Source: Pampus argenteus (taxonomy: Eukaryota; Chordata; Actinopteri; Scombriformes; Stromateidae). Taken from it: 64,000 bases of DNA. The stretch's first letter is position 1. Each line of letters opens with the position of its first letter. The translations under genes were made by a program, and so were the position numbers. The notes under the pieces are model-generated. The model was not told the DNA's origin. It did not search any database and saw only the letters and a list, made by a program, of their open reading frames with translations. Of the stretch, positions 1 through 12,213 are shown piece by piece. Where the stretch lies: positions 14,847,501 to 14,911,500 of the forward strand of contig CM072880.1 in NCBI GenBank assembly GCA_036937835.1, given 5' to 3'.

Positions 1-361
1 CTTGTGACACAAGGGGGCAATATTTATGAAATGAGTAATCTGAAAGAGTGATAGCTTATCAGTGTTGGACTATTTGCAACTACAGTTCTGGTTAGCTGAC
101 AGCACCACAGCATGGGGTTTAAATCAAAACACTAGAGAATAAAATAAGAGTCAGACATTATGTTACAAACAATATTTATGAATTATTAACAGTTAAAACA
201 GGTGATTTTTTCCTATTAGTTTGTACTGGATGATGTGTGTAATAAAACCAGATTAAAATGAGGTTTTAAGACAAGTAATAACTGTGTATATTGTGTGTGT
301 GATGATTTATGATGCCTCCATAAGAGCAAACATAAAGCTTTTTTTTTTTTTTTTACAACAG

Positions 362-462
362 CGTGTTTAACAGAAGACTATTTTGGTCAATATTTCATAG
401 ATGGAAACTATAAGGATGCTCCGAGGCTTCGGCCTGCTGTTAATCTACCAAATACACTGCAG
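362..462 (+). CDS. penultimate coding exon of the left-edge gene
   Basis: The acceptor is a long T-run followed by acaacag (AG at 360-361). The donor is CAG|GTGAGT at 462/463, close to the vertebrate consensus. The exon is 101 bp: two bases complete a codon from the previous exon, then 33 whole codons run to phase 0. The other two frames contain stops, so the reading frame is clear. Confidence 0.72.
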
Positions 463-1004
463 GTGAGTCCACAAAGCTTCAACAGCAACAACAAATAATA
501 ATAAATACCTTAACACTCATCGAAACGTCTCCTAGTTCCTTGGTTTTTTACAAATAAAATACATACAGTACTTGTTTATTTCTTTAGACAAACCCATATT
601 GTTGATTTATAATATTTCCATATGTACATTTTCAGTAGTCGTTACATAGATAGTATTTCAGCACAGTTTAAGAACTTGAAACCACACAGGGGAATAGAGA
701 TGCATATAAAAAAAAATCAAAAAAAAAAAAAAAAAATCAATCTTTTGGCTTGTGGGTCAGTGTTGTTCTTTCACCTGTCAGAACGAACCCGGGTCAAACC
801 GTGTTTGCAAATACTTTGTGATGGTTTGCTTTGTTATGTGCTGGACAGGTGGTAGAAAACGACGAGTGGTTTAAGTTACCGCAGCTAATAAAACAACGTC
901 ACTATTCTCACGACGAGGCAAAAAAAATGATATCAAAACACTGTGAGACTCCGGAGGGATTTGGGCGGGATGCATCACAGATCAGCTTCTCTTCAGAATA
1001 TTGA
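362..1004 (+). CDS. 3' end of an unrecognised gene (last two coding exons)
   Basis: Two plus-strand exons, 362-462 and 849-1004, read as one open frame across a GT..AG intron and end in TGA at 1002-1004. Together they give the last 84 or so residues of a protein that begins left of the window. The tail is hydrophilic, with no membrane segment. It contains DYFGQYFIDGNYKDAPRLRP, the segment WFKLPQLIKQRHYSHDEAKK, and ends in SFSSEY. I do not recognise the family and assign no function. Support comes from splice sites, matching phase, an unbroken frame and a nearby poly(A) signal. The gene converges on gfod1. Confidence 0.72.
849..1004 (+). CDS. terminal coding exon of the left-edge gene
   Basis: The acceptor ctggacag|GTG is used in phase 0, matching the donor of the preceding exon. 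The exon holds 51 codons plus TGA. The peptide starts VVENDEWFKL, has a basic and acidic middle, and ends with a serine-rich tail. Confidence 0.72.
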   Translation: MVENDEWFKLPQLIKQRHYSHDEAKKMISKHCETPEGFGRDASQISFSSEY

Positions 1005-1168
1005 TGTTACACTTACCTTAGATCACAGTTTGGTTTAAACAACCTCTCTCTCTCCCTTGTTCTTCAATGGCTCTCTTTATTAATATACTCTTTAGGCTGC
1101 ACTCATGATGTGTGCAGAGGATAAATCTGGTGATATATCATTTTCTTATTGTAAACAAATCAAATAAA
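1005..1168 (+). other. 3' UTR and poly(A) signal of the left-edge gene
   Basis: A canonical AATAAA lies at 1163-1168, about 160 bases after the TGA, inside an A-rich stretch. This is a normal position for a short vertebrate 3' UTR. Confidence 0.5.
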
Positions 1169-3027
1169 AAAGACCAAAACCAACAATGAACTGACATATT
1201 TACTGTCTGATATATCTTACTCCTCTATGCCATAGAGCTCCAAATAATGCACAGCAAATGTTTGCTAAAAACTACCGTTTACCTTTTTTTATGATAATTA
1301 CCTTTTTTGAGATTTTAATCCAGTAGTAACTGATATATAATAATTGATAACTGACACAAACATTGGCACAAAACAGTTTTAAAAAAAACCCTAATAACAC
1401 ATCAAGCAGATACGGAGAGACATTTGCATAAGTTTGGAGCCATGATTTTGAACATAATAAAAATGAATTTCTGTATTCGCCCTCCTTTTACGTCTGTTAT
1501 AGTCTCCATCAACTCCTGCTGTAGTGCACAGTGAATTTATCAGACCTCCAATGAAAACCACTGGACCCAAACATTGAAAATGCCGGCTGTACAACCAAAA
1601 CAATGAGCTGAAAGATGTTAAAACGCAGAGCTGACGAGAACTGCAGAGTAAAGAGATAAATCTGTGTGTGTGTGTTTGTCACGACGACTGAGTCATTTGA
1701 CCCCGTTGTTCATAGAAAATAAAATAATAAACATCTAAAGATTAGATATTATTATAGAAGATTAGGGCTTGGAACTATACGCCACAGACAGATAATGGGA
1801 TGTTATGAAGTACTGAGAGACAAATTCATTGATGATTTTTTCCTTCCTTTTCATAAATAATAAAATATAAATTAACACCACACTTGTTATGTAATACTTC
1901 TGACAGACTACCCTGCTAGGCTGCACAGTGCAACTGTGTGGCATTGGTTTCAAGTCTGAACTCATGCATGCAGTGCTTACTCACAAGCCTGGGTTTCATT
2001 GTGCATGTTCAAGGTTTCTTTATAAAGCACGCTGAATGCTAATGACATTAACTTGCAACAATGATGAGCCACTACATTGCAAAAATAATGACACAACCCC
2101 TATATAGCTTAGCATTCATTTTGCAACTTAGAGCAAGACTGTATTTATCCACTCTTAAGGCTCAGTACAGATGTGATCTAAGACACCACAAAGAATTCAG
2201 TGCATTTCATGCCTCTTCTTCACATCGACAGAAAAAGCATTATCTCATGCTTTTTCCTGTCGACGTGAAGCCGAGGCAGAGAAAGCACGAGATACATAAG
2301 GACATCAAAGTATCACTGGAATGGATTTATACAGTCTACAGAATCGTAAACATGATGCACAGGCTACTGTAACTGCATAAAGGCATACAGCGTGTCTTAA
2401 CCCTTTACTCCAGACTGGAAGATGAGAAGTATTTTTGCTGTAAACTACAGCCTGGATATATTGCATACATAAAGCAGAAGGTAAACCCCTCTGAAAAACC
2501 CACCAGCCAAACTATTGAGTTTTTTTTTTTCTCTCTCTCTCTTGTTTCACACATACAGAAGAAGCATACAGAGCCAACAGAGACTGAAGATATCAAGCAC
2601 ACTGATTTCTGAAACATTCAATTGGTAAAACTAGCAGGTACTTCAGATTATAGCAACGATACAGCGGCACAGTTTTAAACTGAGAGGACTATCGTTCTTC
2701 CTCGGCTGTCCTCATTCGGACCCACAGTGTAAGGTGTTATCTTCCAGACCCAGTCGTGTAAAAGAGGATCAGAGATGAGTGGCGCGGATGATGCCGAGCA
2801 GAAAACAGTAGCATTAGTTTTACTCCCTGATCTCCCGCCACTGTAGGACTGTATCTTGTCTTTCTGTTGCATGAGTCAGTTTGATTTAGAGGTGCATCTT
2901 CCTGGAAGGGCTCAAGTCCTCTTTCTAAAAGGAAAAAGCAGGAAATGCTTCCTTATAAATAAAGGTTTGATTATTACTCACATTGCGTCTCCTCTACTGC
3001 TGAGGCAGGGTGTCAGAACACCATATC
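1169..3027. other. intergenic space between converging 3' ends
   Basis: No coding signal is visible. The space separates the poly(A) signal of the left-edge gene from the nearest candidate gfod1 signal. It contains the strong hairpin at 2201-2288. If gfod1 uses a more distal poly(A) site, part of this would be its 3' UTR; another minus-strand AATAAA lies near 1077-1082. Confidence 0.5.
2201..2288. ncRNA. pre-miRNA-like hairpin (candidate)
   Basis: A near-perfect inverted repeat has arms 2210-2240 and 2247-2278 around a 6-base loop (tatctc). About 28 of 31 positions pair, with one 2-base internal mismatch, one A/C mismatch and one bulge. The pairing continues more weakly outward to about 2201 and 2288. 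The size and shape resemble a miRNA precursor, but a palindromic mobile-element remnant is equally possible. I do not recognise the sequence as a known miRNA. Confidence 0.35.
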
Positions 3028-3195
3028 TTTATTATAGTGGTATAACCTCTGTTTGTAACAGCAACAATACAGATTTTTAAAACGAACCAGTGACAAATTT
3101 AAGAACTGCAACTGGTAGTTGTATCAAAAAAAGGTTCCAGCAATACCAAAGCCAATCTGCTGCGAGGCCCAGTGTTTAAGGTAGCCAATGAGAGG
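3028..3195 (-). other. gfod1: proximal 3' UTR of gfod1 with poly(A) signal
   Basis: TTTATT at 3028-3033 reads AATAAA on the minus strand, about 165 bases after the gfod1 stop. Mammalian GFOD1 has a much longer 3' UTR, so this may be only a proximal site. Confidence 0.4.
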
Positions 3196-3936
3196 CTAAC
3201 AGTAGAGTGACATCCGACTCCGTCTCATGGCCTCGCTGATCAGGTAGGCCGGGCTGATCTCCGGTTCTTCTGTCATAACCACAATGTTTTGCCACTCTCC
3301 ACACTGGTTGGATTTCTTTATGGTATCCACCACGCAAAGCGCATAAAGACAATCTTCAAAGGTGGCGGCCATCGTCAGAGGCCTCCCGTCCCACGTCCGC
3401 CGGTCGTCCTGGTCCTGAAAGGCCTGCCGAACAGCCTGGATCATACGGATCGTCCCGGTGAGATATGGGGACGGAATGTCACTAAAGGCCTTCTCCGGTA
3501 AAGAAGCCTTCTCAAGAGGCGTGGTGTCTTTGAGCAGGAGTTCAGGACCGCCTCCGCTTCCTCCGCCACCGCTGTTCTTCTGTCCGTACAGGTCTGTCCC
3601 CGTGACCGTTAACCTACCGACCGTTCCCACGACGATCACCTCCTGCCGAAAGTCACCGGGCACATTGAAGTTGAGCGTGACAGTGCAGCAGGCGCCTCCC
3701 TCTAGTACCATCTGGAACGTGCAGAAGTCATCACTGGTGATCTGACGGATGCCCCGGATGTGGTCCGTCTGTTTGACGAAGGTCTTGAGAAAGCCGTGGA
3801 CCTTTGCTGCACGCTGGCCCGTCAGAAACGTCAGAAGGTCGATGATATAACTGCCTACAGAGTGAAGGCCCCCTCCTCCCATTAGGTCATCACAACTCCA
3901 GTTGTATTTCTTCCCCAGTAGACTGCCACTGTGGAC
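3196..3936 (-). CDS. gfod1: gfod1 coding exon 3 (residues 150-395)
   Basis: The acceptor cttaag|GTC at 3937/3936 is in phase 0. The exon begins VHSGSLLGKKYNWSCDDLMG and ends with TAG at 3196-3198. It encodes nearly all of the C-terminal alpha/beta domain. In human GFOD1 this part is joined to the previous segment in one exon, so fish gfod1 appears to carry an additional intron here. Confidence 0.96.
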   Translation of the reverse strand, partial: VHSGSLLGKKYNWSCDDLMGGGGLHSVGSYIIDLLTFLTGQRAAKVHGFLKTFVKQTDHIRGIRQITSDDFCTFQMVLEGGACCTVTLNFNVPGDFRQEVIVVGTVGRLTVTGTDLYGQKNSGGGGSGGGPELLLKDTTPLEKASLPEKAFSDIPSPYLTGTIRMIQAVRQAFQDQDDRRTWDGRPLTMAATFEDCLYALCVVDTIKKSNQCGEWQNIVVMTEEPEISPAYLISEAMRRSRMSLYC

Positions 3937-6900
3937 CTTAAGGGCAAAAATGAGACAAGATCTTTTTGATTAACACTCACATTGTTGTCATTCTCATGGT
4001 AAGAAAGCAACGGAAAGATTTTGTCATACCTGAGCCTCACAGACCAGAAGCTCCCCTATGTATCCTTCCTCTAACAACTCCTTCATCCGAACAAAGGCCG
4101 GCAAGAACCGTAGCACATTTCCCATGATGCTCAGCAACTTGGGGTAGTACTGGGCTGCTGACATCATTCGGAAGGCATCTAGAGGTGTGGCTGTCCGGTC
4201 GCAGATAACATTCTTGCCAATACCTTATAAAAAGAAAGAAAGACAATTGGGCATGAGCTTTTTTGTTTTTGTTTTTGAGGAATCCTTAATCTTTATTCTA
4301 CAGTGTCACAATAAAGAGAGGAGGTAGGAAACAAGAGAAGAAGAAAGAGAGAGATGCAATGTGGTCAACACTAACAACACTCGCAGACATAATATCCTCT
4401 TGAGCATAAAAACAGAAACTGAAGAAACAATGTACTGCTGCAAATTAACTCCCAGAATAGCTGACTTAAGAATTCCTAAACTTTCTGCTCTGAGTCATGA
4501 GAATTTTATGGTAAAAGAGGATTCTTGCAAAAAAGACTTGAACAGATGAACAGTTGCCTCTTCTACTATAAGAAGATTAATGTTGACGTTCAAATCCATT
4601 TCAACAATTAAAATATAACCGCGAAAAATAACCGGGATGCTAAATCTTTCTAAATCGAAATCTTAAATGCAGTTTGGAAGGGTTTAGTGTTGGCAGGCGT
4701 GCGAGGCGTTGCAACTCTCTGACTGTGAGGCAAGACTGCACAGCTCAGAGATTTCCAGATAGACTTTGCTGGTGTTCCCGGAGGCCTGACGGAAAGTTGA
4801 TAAAAACAAGTGTGTAGAAGCGAAGGAGGGATGGAAGGAGAGAAGGAGCCTACAGGGAATGCATGGAGACTAATTATAATCACTTCCAACACATCAAAAT
4901 GCCCACAGCACCCAAACACAGCGTAGAGAAAAGGTTGGGCAGCTAATGCCATAACAGAACCTTTCATTTCCTTTTGACAGTCAACCGGAAGGGGACAGAC
5001 CGGAGCCAATGAATGGATCATTAACGTGACTCTCCAATGTCATGTCACAGGTACACACTCTGTTCTTTAGGATTAGCATCGTCGCTACCCACCGATGGTG
5101 TTTTTAAATATTCATTAATCCGTCTCTTTATTGCCAGAAAATACAGAAAACTCCCAACATAATCTCCCTGAGGCCAATTTGACTCGTTCAAAATTAGTTT
5201 TGCCTGCCAAACACCCGAAGAAAGAAATATGAAACTGAGAATCAACTAATCATTGCCATTTCACGATACTTGGATAAACTATTTATTAATTCATTTATTA
5301 TTCAGTTCAGCACATTGAAACCCCACATAGAAGGAGTACAGTATGCAAATATGTGTTGCTTGATATAATAGCTTCACATGGAGAGCGTGGCTGTAATCAG
5401 AAAAGAAGAAAACTGGCTAAACCTTCCAGATTTCCAGATTCTTTTTGACCAACGTGACATCTGGATGTTCAGTCAGCAGGGAGTGAGACAAAAAGTGTAC
5501 GGGCACAGAGGAGTGGCACCACCTTCCACACACATTCCTTGAGCTGGAGTGCGCTGCTAAGCTTTCAGTCCTGGCTCAGGGTTGTGGGTGGAGGGCATAG
5601 GAGGAAGTGAAACTTCCTATGCTAATCTGCCATTAGCTCCAATAGGCCAGGCAAGGAAATTAATCCCTCTGACCCAGTTCTAAAGGAGCAGTGTGGGAGC
5701 ACCCACCCACCACCCAGCCCCTGTAGACACAGAGCCAAGCAACAACCGTGCAGCCCCGTCTCCTTCTTTCTTGGCAGCAATACACCAAACAGATACTGGA
5801 AAGATGCATTGCCCTGGGTAAGGCCCTTCTGGGCGAATGGTAAATGCTCTTGACTGATATATTTGGCACTCGTATTGAACTCAATGTTTACAGAACAATA
5901 GATGCCTAAAGGCAGATTTAAGCTACATAAACATTAAAGTTAGAGGTAATTGAACTCAAGGCTTTTTATGCTGCGTCATAGCTGTACTTAGGTGTTATTT
6001 CAGGCTTTGAGTGTAACCTTTTTACAGAGATAAAAACAGCTTCTCTTCAGATCAACAACGACCTTTCACTCACCACCCACCCAACCAATACTCAGAAAGG
6101 TCGTGGCTGGCTTAGACAGGTCAGCCCATTGAGTCATCAGAGCTACTCAGCCAACAGTCTGCCTCAGTGTTGAGTGAGAGGTCGTGTTGTGCGTCCAACA
6201 GAGGATGGATACACCTGACTACCGGGGGAAAACATCACAGTAGCTGCTGCAGTAAGCAGTCGAGAGATGAAATGACACTGAACCAAAGTGACATTTGGTG
6301 GAGCACAGCAGAGAACAGAAGTAGGGAACAAAAGGAGGTGAGCACTCCAGTAGAACAAAACAGGATAAAGGAGGAGCATGAACAGAGAGACCGGGGGGTA
6401 AAAGGGGAGTAGATGGGTCATGAAAGGAGGCGGAAAAAATGAGAATGTGAAAGGGAGCAGGAACATATGTCATCTAAAATTGGTGTGGCATCAACAGCAA
6501 TGTGACTGTAGGACTGAACTACCCATATACACCCTGTTCCAACCTTCACCTGTCATCATCCTTTGCAGGGTGGCTGGGCTCACCTTAAAGGTGTCCAACC
6601 ACAGCGCTTGTTGGGTGTTTAACTGTTTATAAATCCCCTCTCCCTACACCGTTCTGATATCACAGTTTCTGAATATCGAAAGAATCGATGGCCGGCTTCA
6701 CTTCTTTGAATTGTTGCTGCTGTAAACAGTGTTGAATGACGGATTGGACCGCACGTCGTTAAAAACTAGTTCTTTGTTAGAATACCCTGATCTTTACTCT
6801 GTGATAGCCGGGGTGAAGTGGTGCTCAGCTCACAGGTAAAGCTCACGGCCCAGTGGGAGAGCAGTAATGGAGCAGAAAAAACCTCCAGCACTGTAGCTCA

Positions 6901-6963
6901 GTCCCCCAACATTAATAATTCATGTACAGGACATATCTAACCGAGAGACTTAGAAGATGGAGA

Positions 6964-6994
<31 letters not shown>

Positions 6995-7423
6995 CTTGAG
7001 AAACCTTGCAGAAAAAAGCAACCCTATAGATATTAAGCAGGTTTTACAGCAAAATGATGACAGTCACACAATTATGAATTAATAAAAAATAAATTAGGTT
7101 ACTGTAAGCTTAGCATAGAATAAAAGGATATAATAAACTTATTGAAGCAGGGATAGTTTAAGAGAAATTCAGGTGCCTTCAGGAGCCTTCAGGAGCCTAC
7201 AGGTGCCTTCAGGAGCCTTCAGGTGCTTTCAGGTGCCCTTGATGTGCCGAGCCCTGACATCCCATCAGAGCGAATCAGCTAACCTCACAGACTCGCACAC
7301 ACGATGCCCAAAACTACTCAAACAAATCCAGGTCCGAGCGGTTAACACAGAAAAGTCGTCACCACCGTAAAGCCTTTTCTTTACTTCAGATAAAGTGTGG
7401 AAGAGAGAGATAGAGAAGCAGAT

Positions 7424-7454
<31 letters not shown>

Positions 7455-9421
7455 CAGACACACATACACGCAGCAGCAGGGGAAAAACTGTTTTCTCATA
7501 ACACGTGACTACTGTTTAATCACTTGCCCACACATATTCTGCTCACGATCACCTACTGAGAAACAAAAATTAATTCCTTAATCCCATTAAAGCGAGAGTA
7601 AAAACAGAGGCAGAGAGGTATTATAATTAACTGGATGGAGCAGAGGACGACTCACTGAGTCTTCACTGAATGTGCAGAATCTGACTGCAGCCATTGTAAT
7701 ATAACTTTAAACCAATGAGTACCGCTGCCAACATTAGCAGATTCTAGACTGGAATCTGGCTCGGTGGTAGCTATCCATGGAGATAACTCCTGAGATAAAT
7801 GTCTCCATCAGTGTTAACCACAAACCACAGACTAACCCACACATTTATATGTAGATCTGATGAAAAGAAACCACGTGCACATTTCAGGCTTTGTTCATAC
7901 ATAGTGTTATGCACATACCTCCAGAAAAACGGAAAAAAAAGACTGTCCTCTTAAGAAAAACAACAGAATGAGTCAGCAAAGTGCCTCAAGGCAACCCGCA
8001 GTGTGTTTCTGTTGAAATGACAAAGTGTGTAACACCATTACTTTCTTGTTAATTCAACAGCAGGAAGAGCTGGTTACACTTCTTTTTTTGGGAAAACAGA
8101 GACAGTAAGAATGAATAGAACAGAGACAGGCCAGAGCGAGAGACATGCAGACACAAAGAAAAGGCCGAAAGAGAGAGAGAGAGAGAGCAGCTGCATCATT
8201 ACGAGTGAAGGCCAGCTCTCCTTTGGGCTCGCTGGCACACACACACACACACACACACACATCGTCAGGGCCTCGCTGAGCAGCTCCAGTGTAGGCTTTT
8301 CTTCTGAACACCCATTAATCACTGCACCACATACACAGGGAACAGCCTTAAAAAGGAGCAAGATAAGGCTGCGTGTGATGTAAGCGTTCACACCTGCAGC
8401 GATTGTGCACAGGAGACGTAATGATGAGGAAGGAAATGCTGGAAGTGGTGACTGTGCAGGAAGGTCAGGTCGAGTGTGAGTGAGGGCGAGGCGGACAGAT
8501 ATGCAAAGCTATGTTACGTAGCACGTAATGTTGCATGTTTAATGTTGCATGTTTTATCTCGGCACGACGGCAGCGACAGCGACACCAATTCGCTCGACTT
8601 GACTCATAGATTAAGGTAACGGCAGTCCATCTTTAATGCGGCCTAGCGGCAAACAGCTGGAAATCACCAGAGAGGAAAACCAGGTGGATTAAGAAGGATG
8701 CTGAATGACAGACTACACAATAGACCCTCTGCGTGAGGATGCCAGAAATAGAAAAGCCAGGGGAACCGGTCGGGACTGATAGCCATCTGGCACGCTGCGG
8801 GGTAAGGGTGAGGAAGAGGAGACACGTCGGGGAGGAGCTCTTTAGATTCCTGCATACTCAGAAACACGATTCATAGCGCATCACGTTGTCACTGTCAACA
8901 CATCATACGCGGTTTACGTGCAGTGTGTTAATTCAATTGTTATGTTGCGTTTAGGTACACTTGTTAATGTTAGGAGAGTTGCAGCATTATTCAATTCTAA
9001 GGAAAGCAGAGCTAAAAAAAGTGGCCTGATTAATGTATTGATTAACAAAGAGAAGCCACATTTATATACTATATGTATACAACAAATCTGGACATGAAAT
9101 TATTCCCCACAAAGGTTTAAAGTATGATGGACGGAACTGTGAACTGTACATTCACTAGCTCGGCTGTCTGCTTTGGAAAGTATTCTGTTGCTCTCCCGTG
9201 AGGATGTGTGTGTATGCCGAGATGTGTGTGCATGATTACACATGTGTATAATACTATGTGTGGCAGTGCTTTAAACCAGACAAAGGGAAGAGTGTGGGCC
9301 TAAAGGATCACAAAGCATCCTCCACCACTGAAGCACTGGAGAAGTAATTAGCTTTGTCTGTTAAGCTTGTGGAGATGGATGAAGCTCTGAAAAATCACAC
9401 ACGCACACACACACACACACA

Positions 9422-9479
<58 letters not shown>

Positions 9480-11847
9480 CACGCAGCACGGGTGTAATCA
9501 AGCGAGGCATTCGCAAATGTTCAAAGAAAAACTTCTGACTCATCCCTGCAGAATGGGGCCTGCTGCACGTGGTGTGCCCGATAACAAAAAACTATAACTA
9601 AAGATAAAACATCCTCAAGGCTTAACCAACTGGAAAAAAACCAACGCTTTAAGCAACAGTAAGAATCTTAAATAGGGAAAGATTATATGTTCTGTGTTTT
9701 AAGTGATTTTCATTGAGTTTTTCATGAATGAAGTCTTACGGTAGAAAACAGGGTTTATAACAAACATAAAAAAGAAAGCTGTGCATGCATTGGCTTCAGT
9801 ACACTCTCAGAGACAGACCAGGCTCATCTTTCTGCTGATTATCCCAAATTAAATTTAGCTTAAAGCAATTACAAAGCGAGGAGGGGGTGGAAGAGAGGGA
9901 CAGACTTGCAGAACTATATGTGTTTGTTAGTGTATAGCTCTCTTGCTGGATGTAAATTAGAGAAAACACGCTTCCTGTTGTCTAAGTTGTCCTTATTGTG
10001 TGACTGGCATGTGCTCCAAGTCTGAAATTAGCACGCAGACAGCAAACCTAATAGAAGTGATGGAGGACCGGTGTGATTTCTTTAGTTTTTCTCCTGCAGA
10101 TGAAGAATAAAGTGGGTCTGTTCAGTCTATCGTGCAGATACAAGTTGGCGTCAGTAGTCAATGAGCTGGGTATTAATAATTCATTAAGACAGATGGATTA
10201 AGCCGCTGGCCCTGTGTGTTTTTACAGGACTGTGAAAGGGTCATTTTAGTCAAACAAACAGCAGGGCTGAGCGCAGTTCTATTCCACTCACGAGATCCAT
10301 GATTTGGAATCGGACTTAAATAATTACCAGTGTTTTAAGTCGCAGCGCGTGAAGGCCGGCTGTTGTCTGGTCGATAAGCTGGATGCTGGTCTCTGGACTA
10401 TTTTCCCTCAGCCAATCAAAGAAGAAATACAGTTCTGCACCATGCTGATATGAGTAGAATAAGAAGGGGCTTGTGTCATTGTCGCTGCTCAGAAACCTTC
10501 TTCTACCTATTCCATTCCAGGTGACAGCGGTTAGCGCGGCACCTGTCGAGCGTGAATCACATCTGGTGAACAGAACGCCATTATTATTTATTGTTTCATA
10601 ATTATCACTGTAAAAAGCTCTGGACCTGGAGCACTCAGGATTCGGGTCAAGCAGTCGGCTAATCTGCTCATCAGTAACGTGTTATTAACGTTATGGCTGC
10701 TCAGCTTCATACCAACACGTTAGTCAGGTGTGACTTACAAGTATAGGTCATTATTACCCGTTATCAATAAATATAACAACACTTCTGATTGATGCGGAAG
10801 TAGAAGAATAGTGTGACATCCTGAGGTATTTTAGATAAACTCAAATATTGCATTGATTATGTATTATACCGTTCAGGCTGACAGACAAAGCGAGCGGATG
10901 GACTACTTCAATCGATACAATGATAAAAACAACAGCAGGTTGCTTTTAGGGTCTGTACTGTCTGTACGGCAGCTCCAGGTCCATTAGTGCAATGAAGAAC
11001 TAGCATGTATGAATGATGAAGGGCATTAGTAGTACTCAGCCAGCTTTCCCCCGCTGCTAATATCCTTGAGTTGCAAGAGTTTAACATTCCTAAAAGTGCT
11101 GCCATTAACCTCCTGCACCAGAGCTGCTCACTGGCTACTATAGAGATGAATAGAAACCAAAGGAGTAGCTTCTGGCCACATGGTTCCTAATGCATGCACT
11201 AAAAGCACATGTTAATGATGTCTGTGCACTCAGCGGGTGGTGCTACACCAGCACTTTCACCCTGCGATTACAGCATTACATTACATCCAGGCTGAAGCTG
11301 TCAGAATATTCATCTATGGCTTCTCCCAGATCCCCTCTCACCACAAACTGTTGTTGGACTGTAGTAAATGCTCATTTTATAAGTGATTCAATAAGCTCCT
11401 GAACTAGTGTTTAATGTTGTGTAGACGGTCATAATGAAAACAAGGTATTTTAAAGGATCAGTTCACCAAAATGACAAAAAAAAGTACTTTACCTATAGTG
11501 ATATCTAGTAATGTAGATAGTTCCGCCTGTAGCCCAGGTTGTTTTTGGTTAATATACCACACATAGAAAATGTGCTTCAACTCTTTTCTCCTGAAGGGTT
11601 TTACTTCTTATATACTTTCCAGGTTTCGAATAATCTGTCTCTGGTAGTATACGAACAACTATATGCACAGATACCACCGAAGTTGAGTGAATTTTTTTTA
11701 TTTATTATTATTTTTATAATTTGGAGTGAACTGGTCCTTTAAAGGGAGCAGAATTGAGGGTAATGGTTAACAGTAATCCCAGACTGGACTGATAAACATT
11801 TATCAGCATTTTACACACTGAACCTTATGCCAAGGCAAATGTTGCAT

Positions 11848-11881
<34 letters not shown>

Positions 11882-12213
11882 CAGAGTGATTAGAAAGGAG
11901 GGGTAGCAGTTCATCTCAGCAGTTAATTAGACCCTGGAGGACCACAGGGGGTGCAGGTTGAAGCCTGATTTTATACACACACACACACAGACACACACAC
12001 GTTGGGTTTCCATCTCTTCAGGGGACATTACATTGACTTACACTCATTTCCTGGAGACGTATCCTAACCTTAACATAAGCCTAAACTCACCTTAACTTTA
12101 AAGTCTTTACTCTAAAGTCAGTGATTCGTGTTAAGGGGACTTACTTTTTGTCCATAAGGGGGGATGAGTCCCCACAACACATATAAGCCCTCACGATGTT
12201 AGGAATACCTGGA

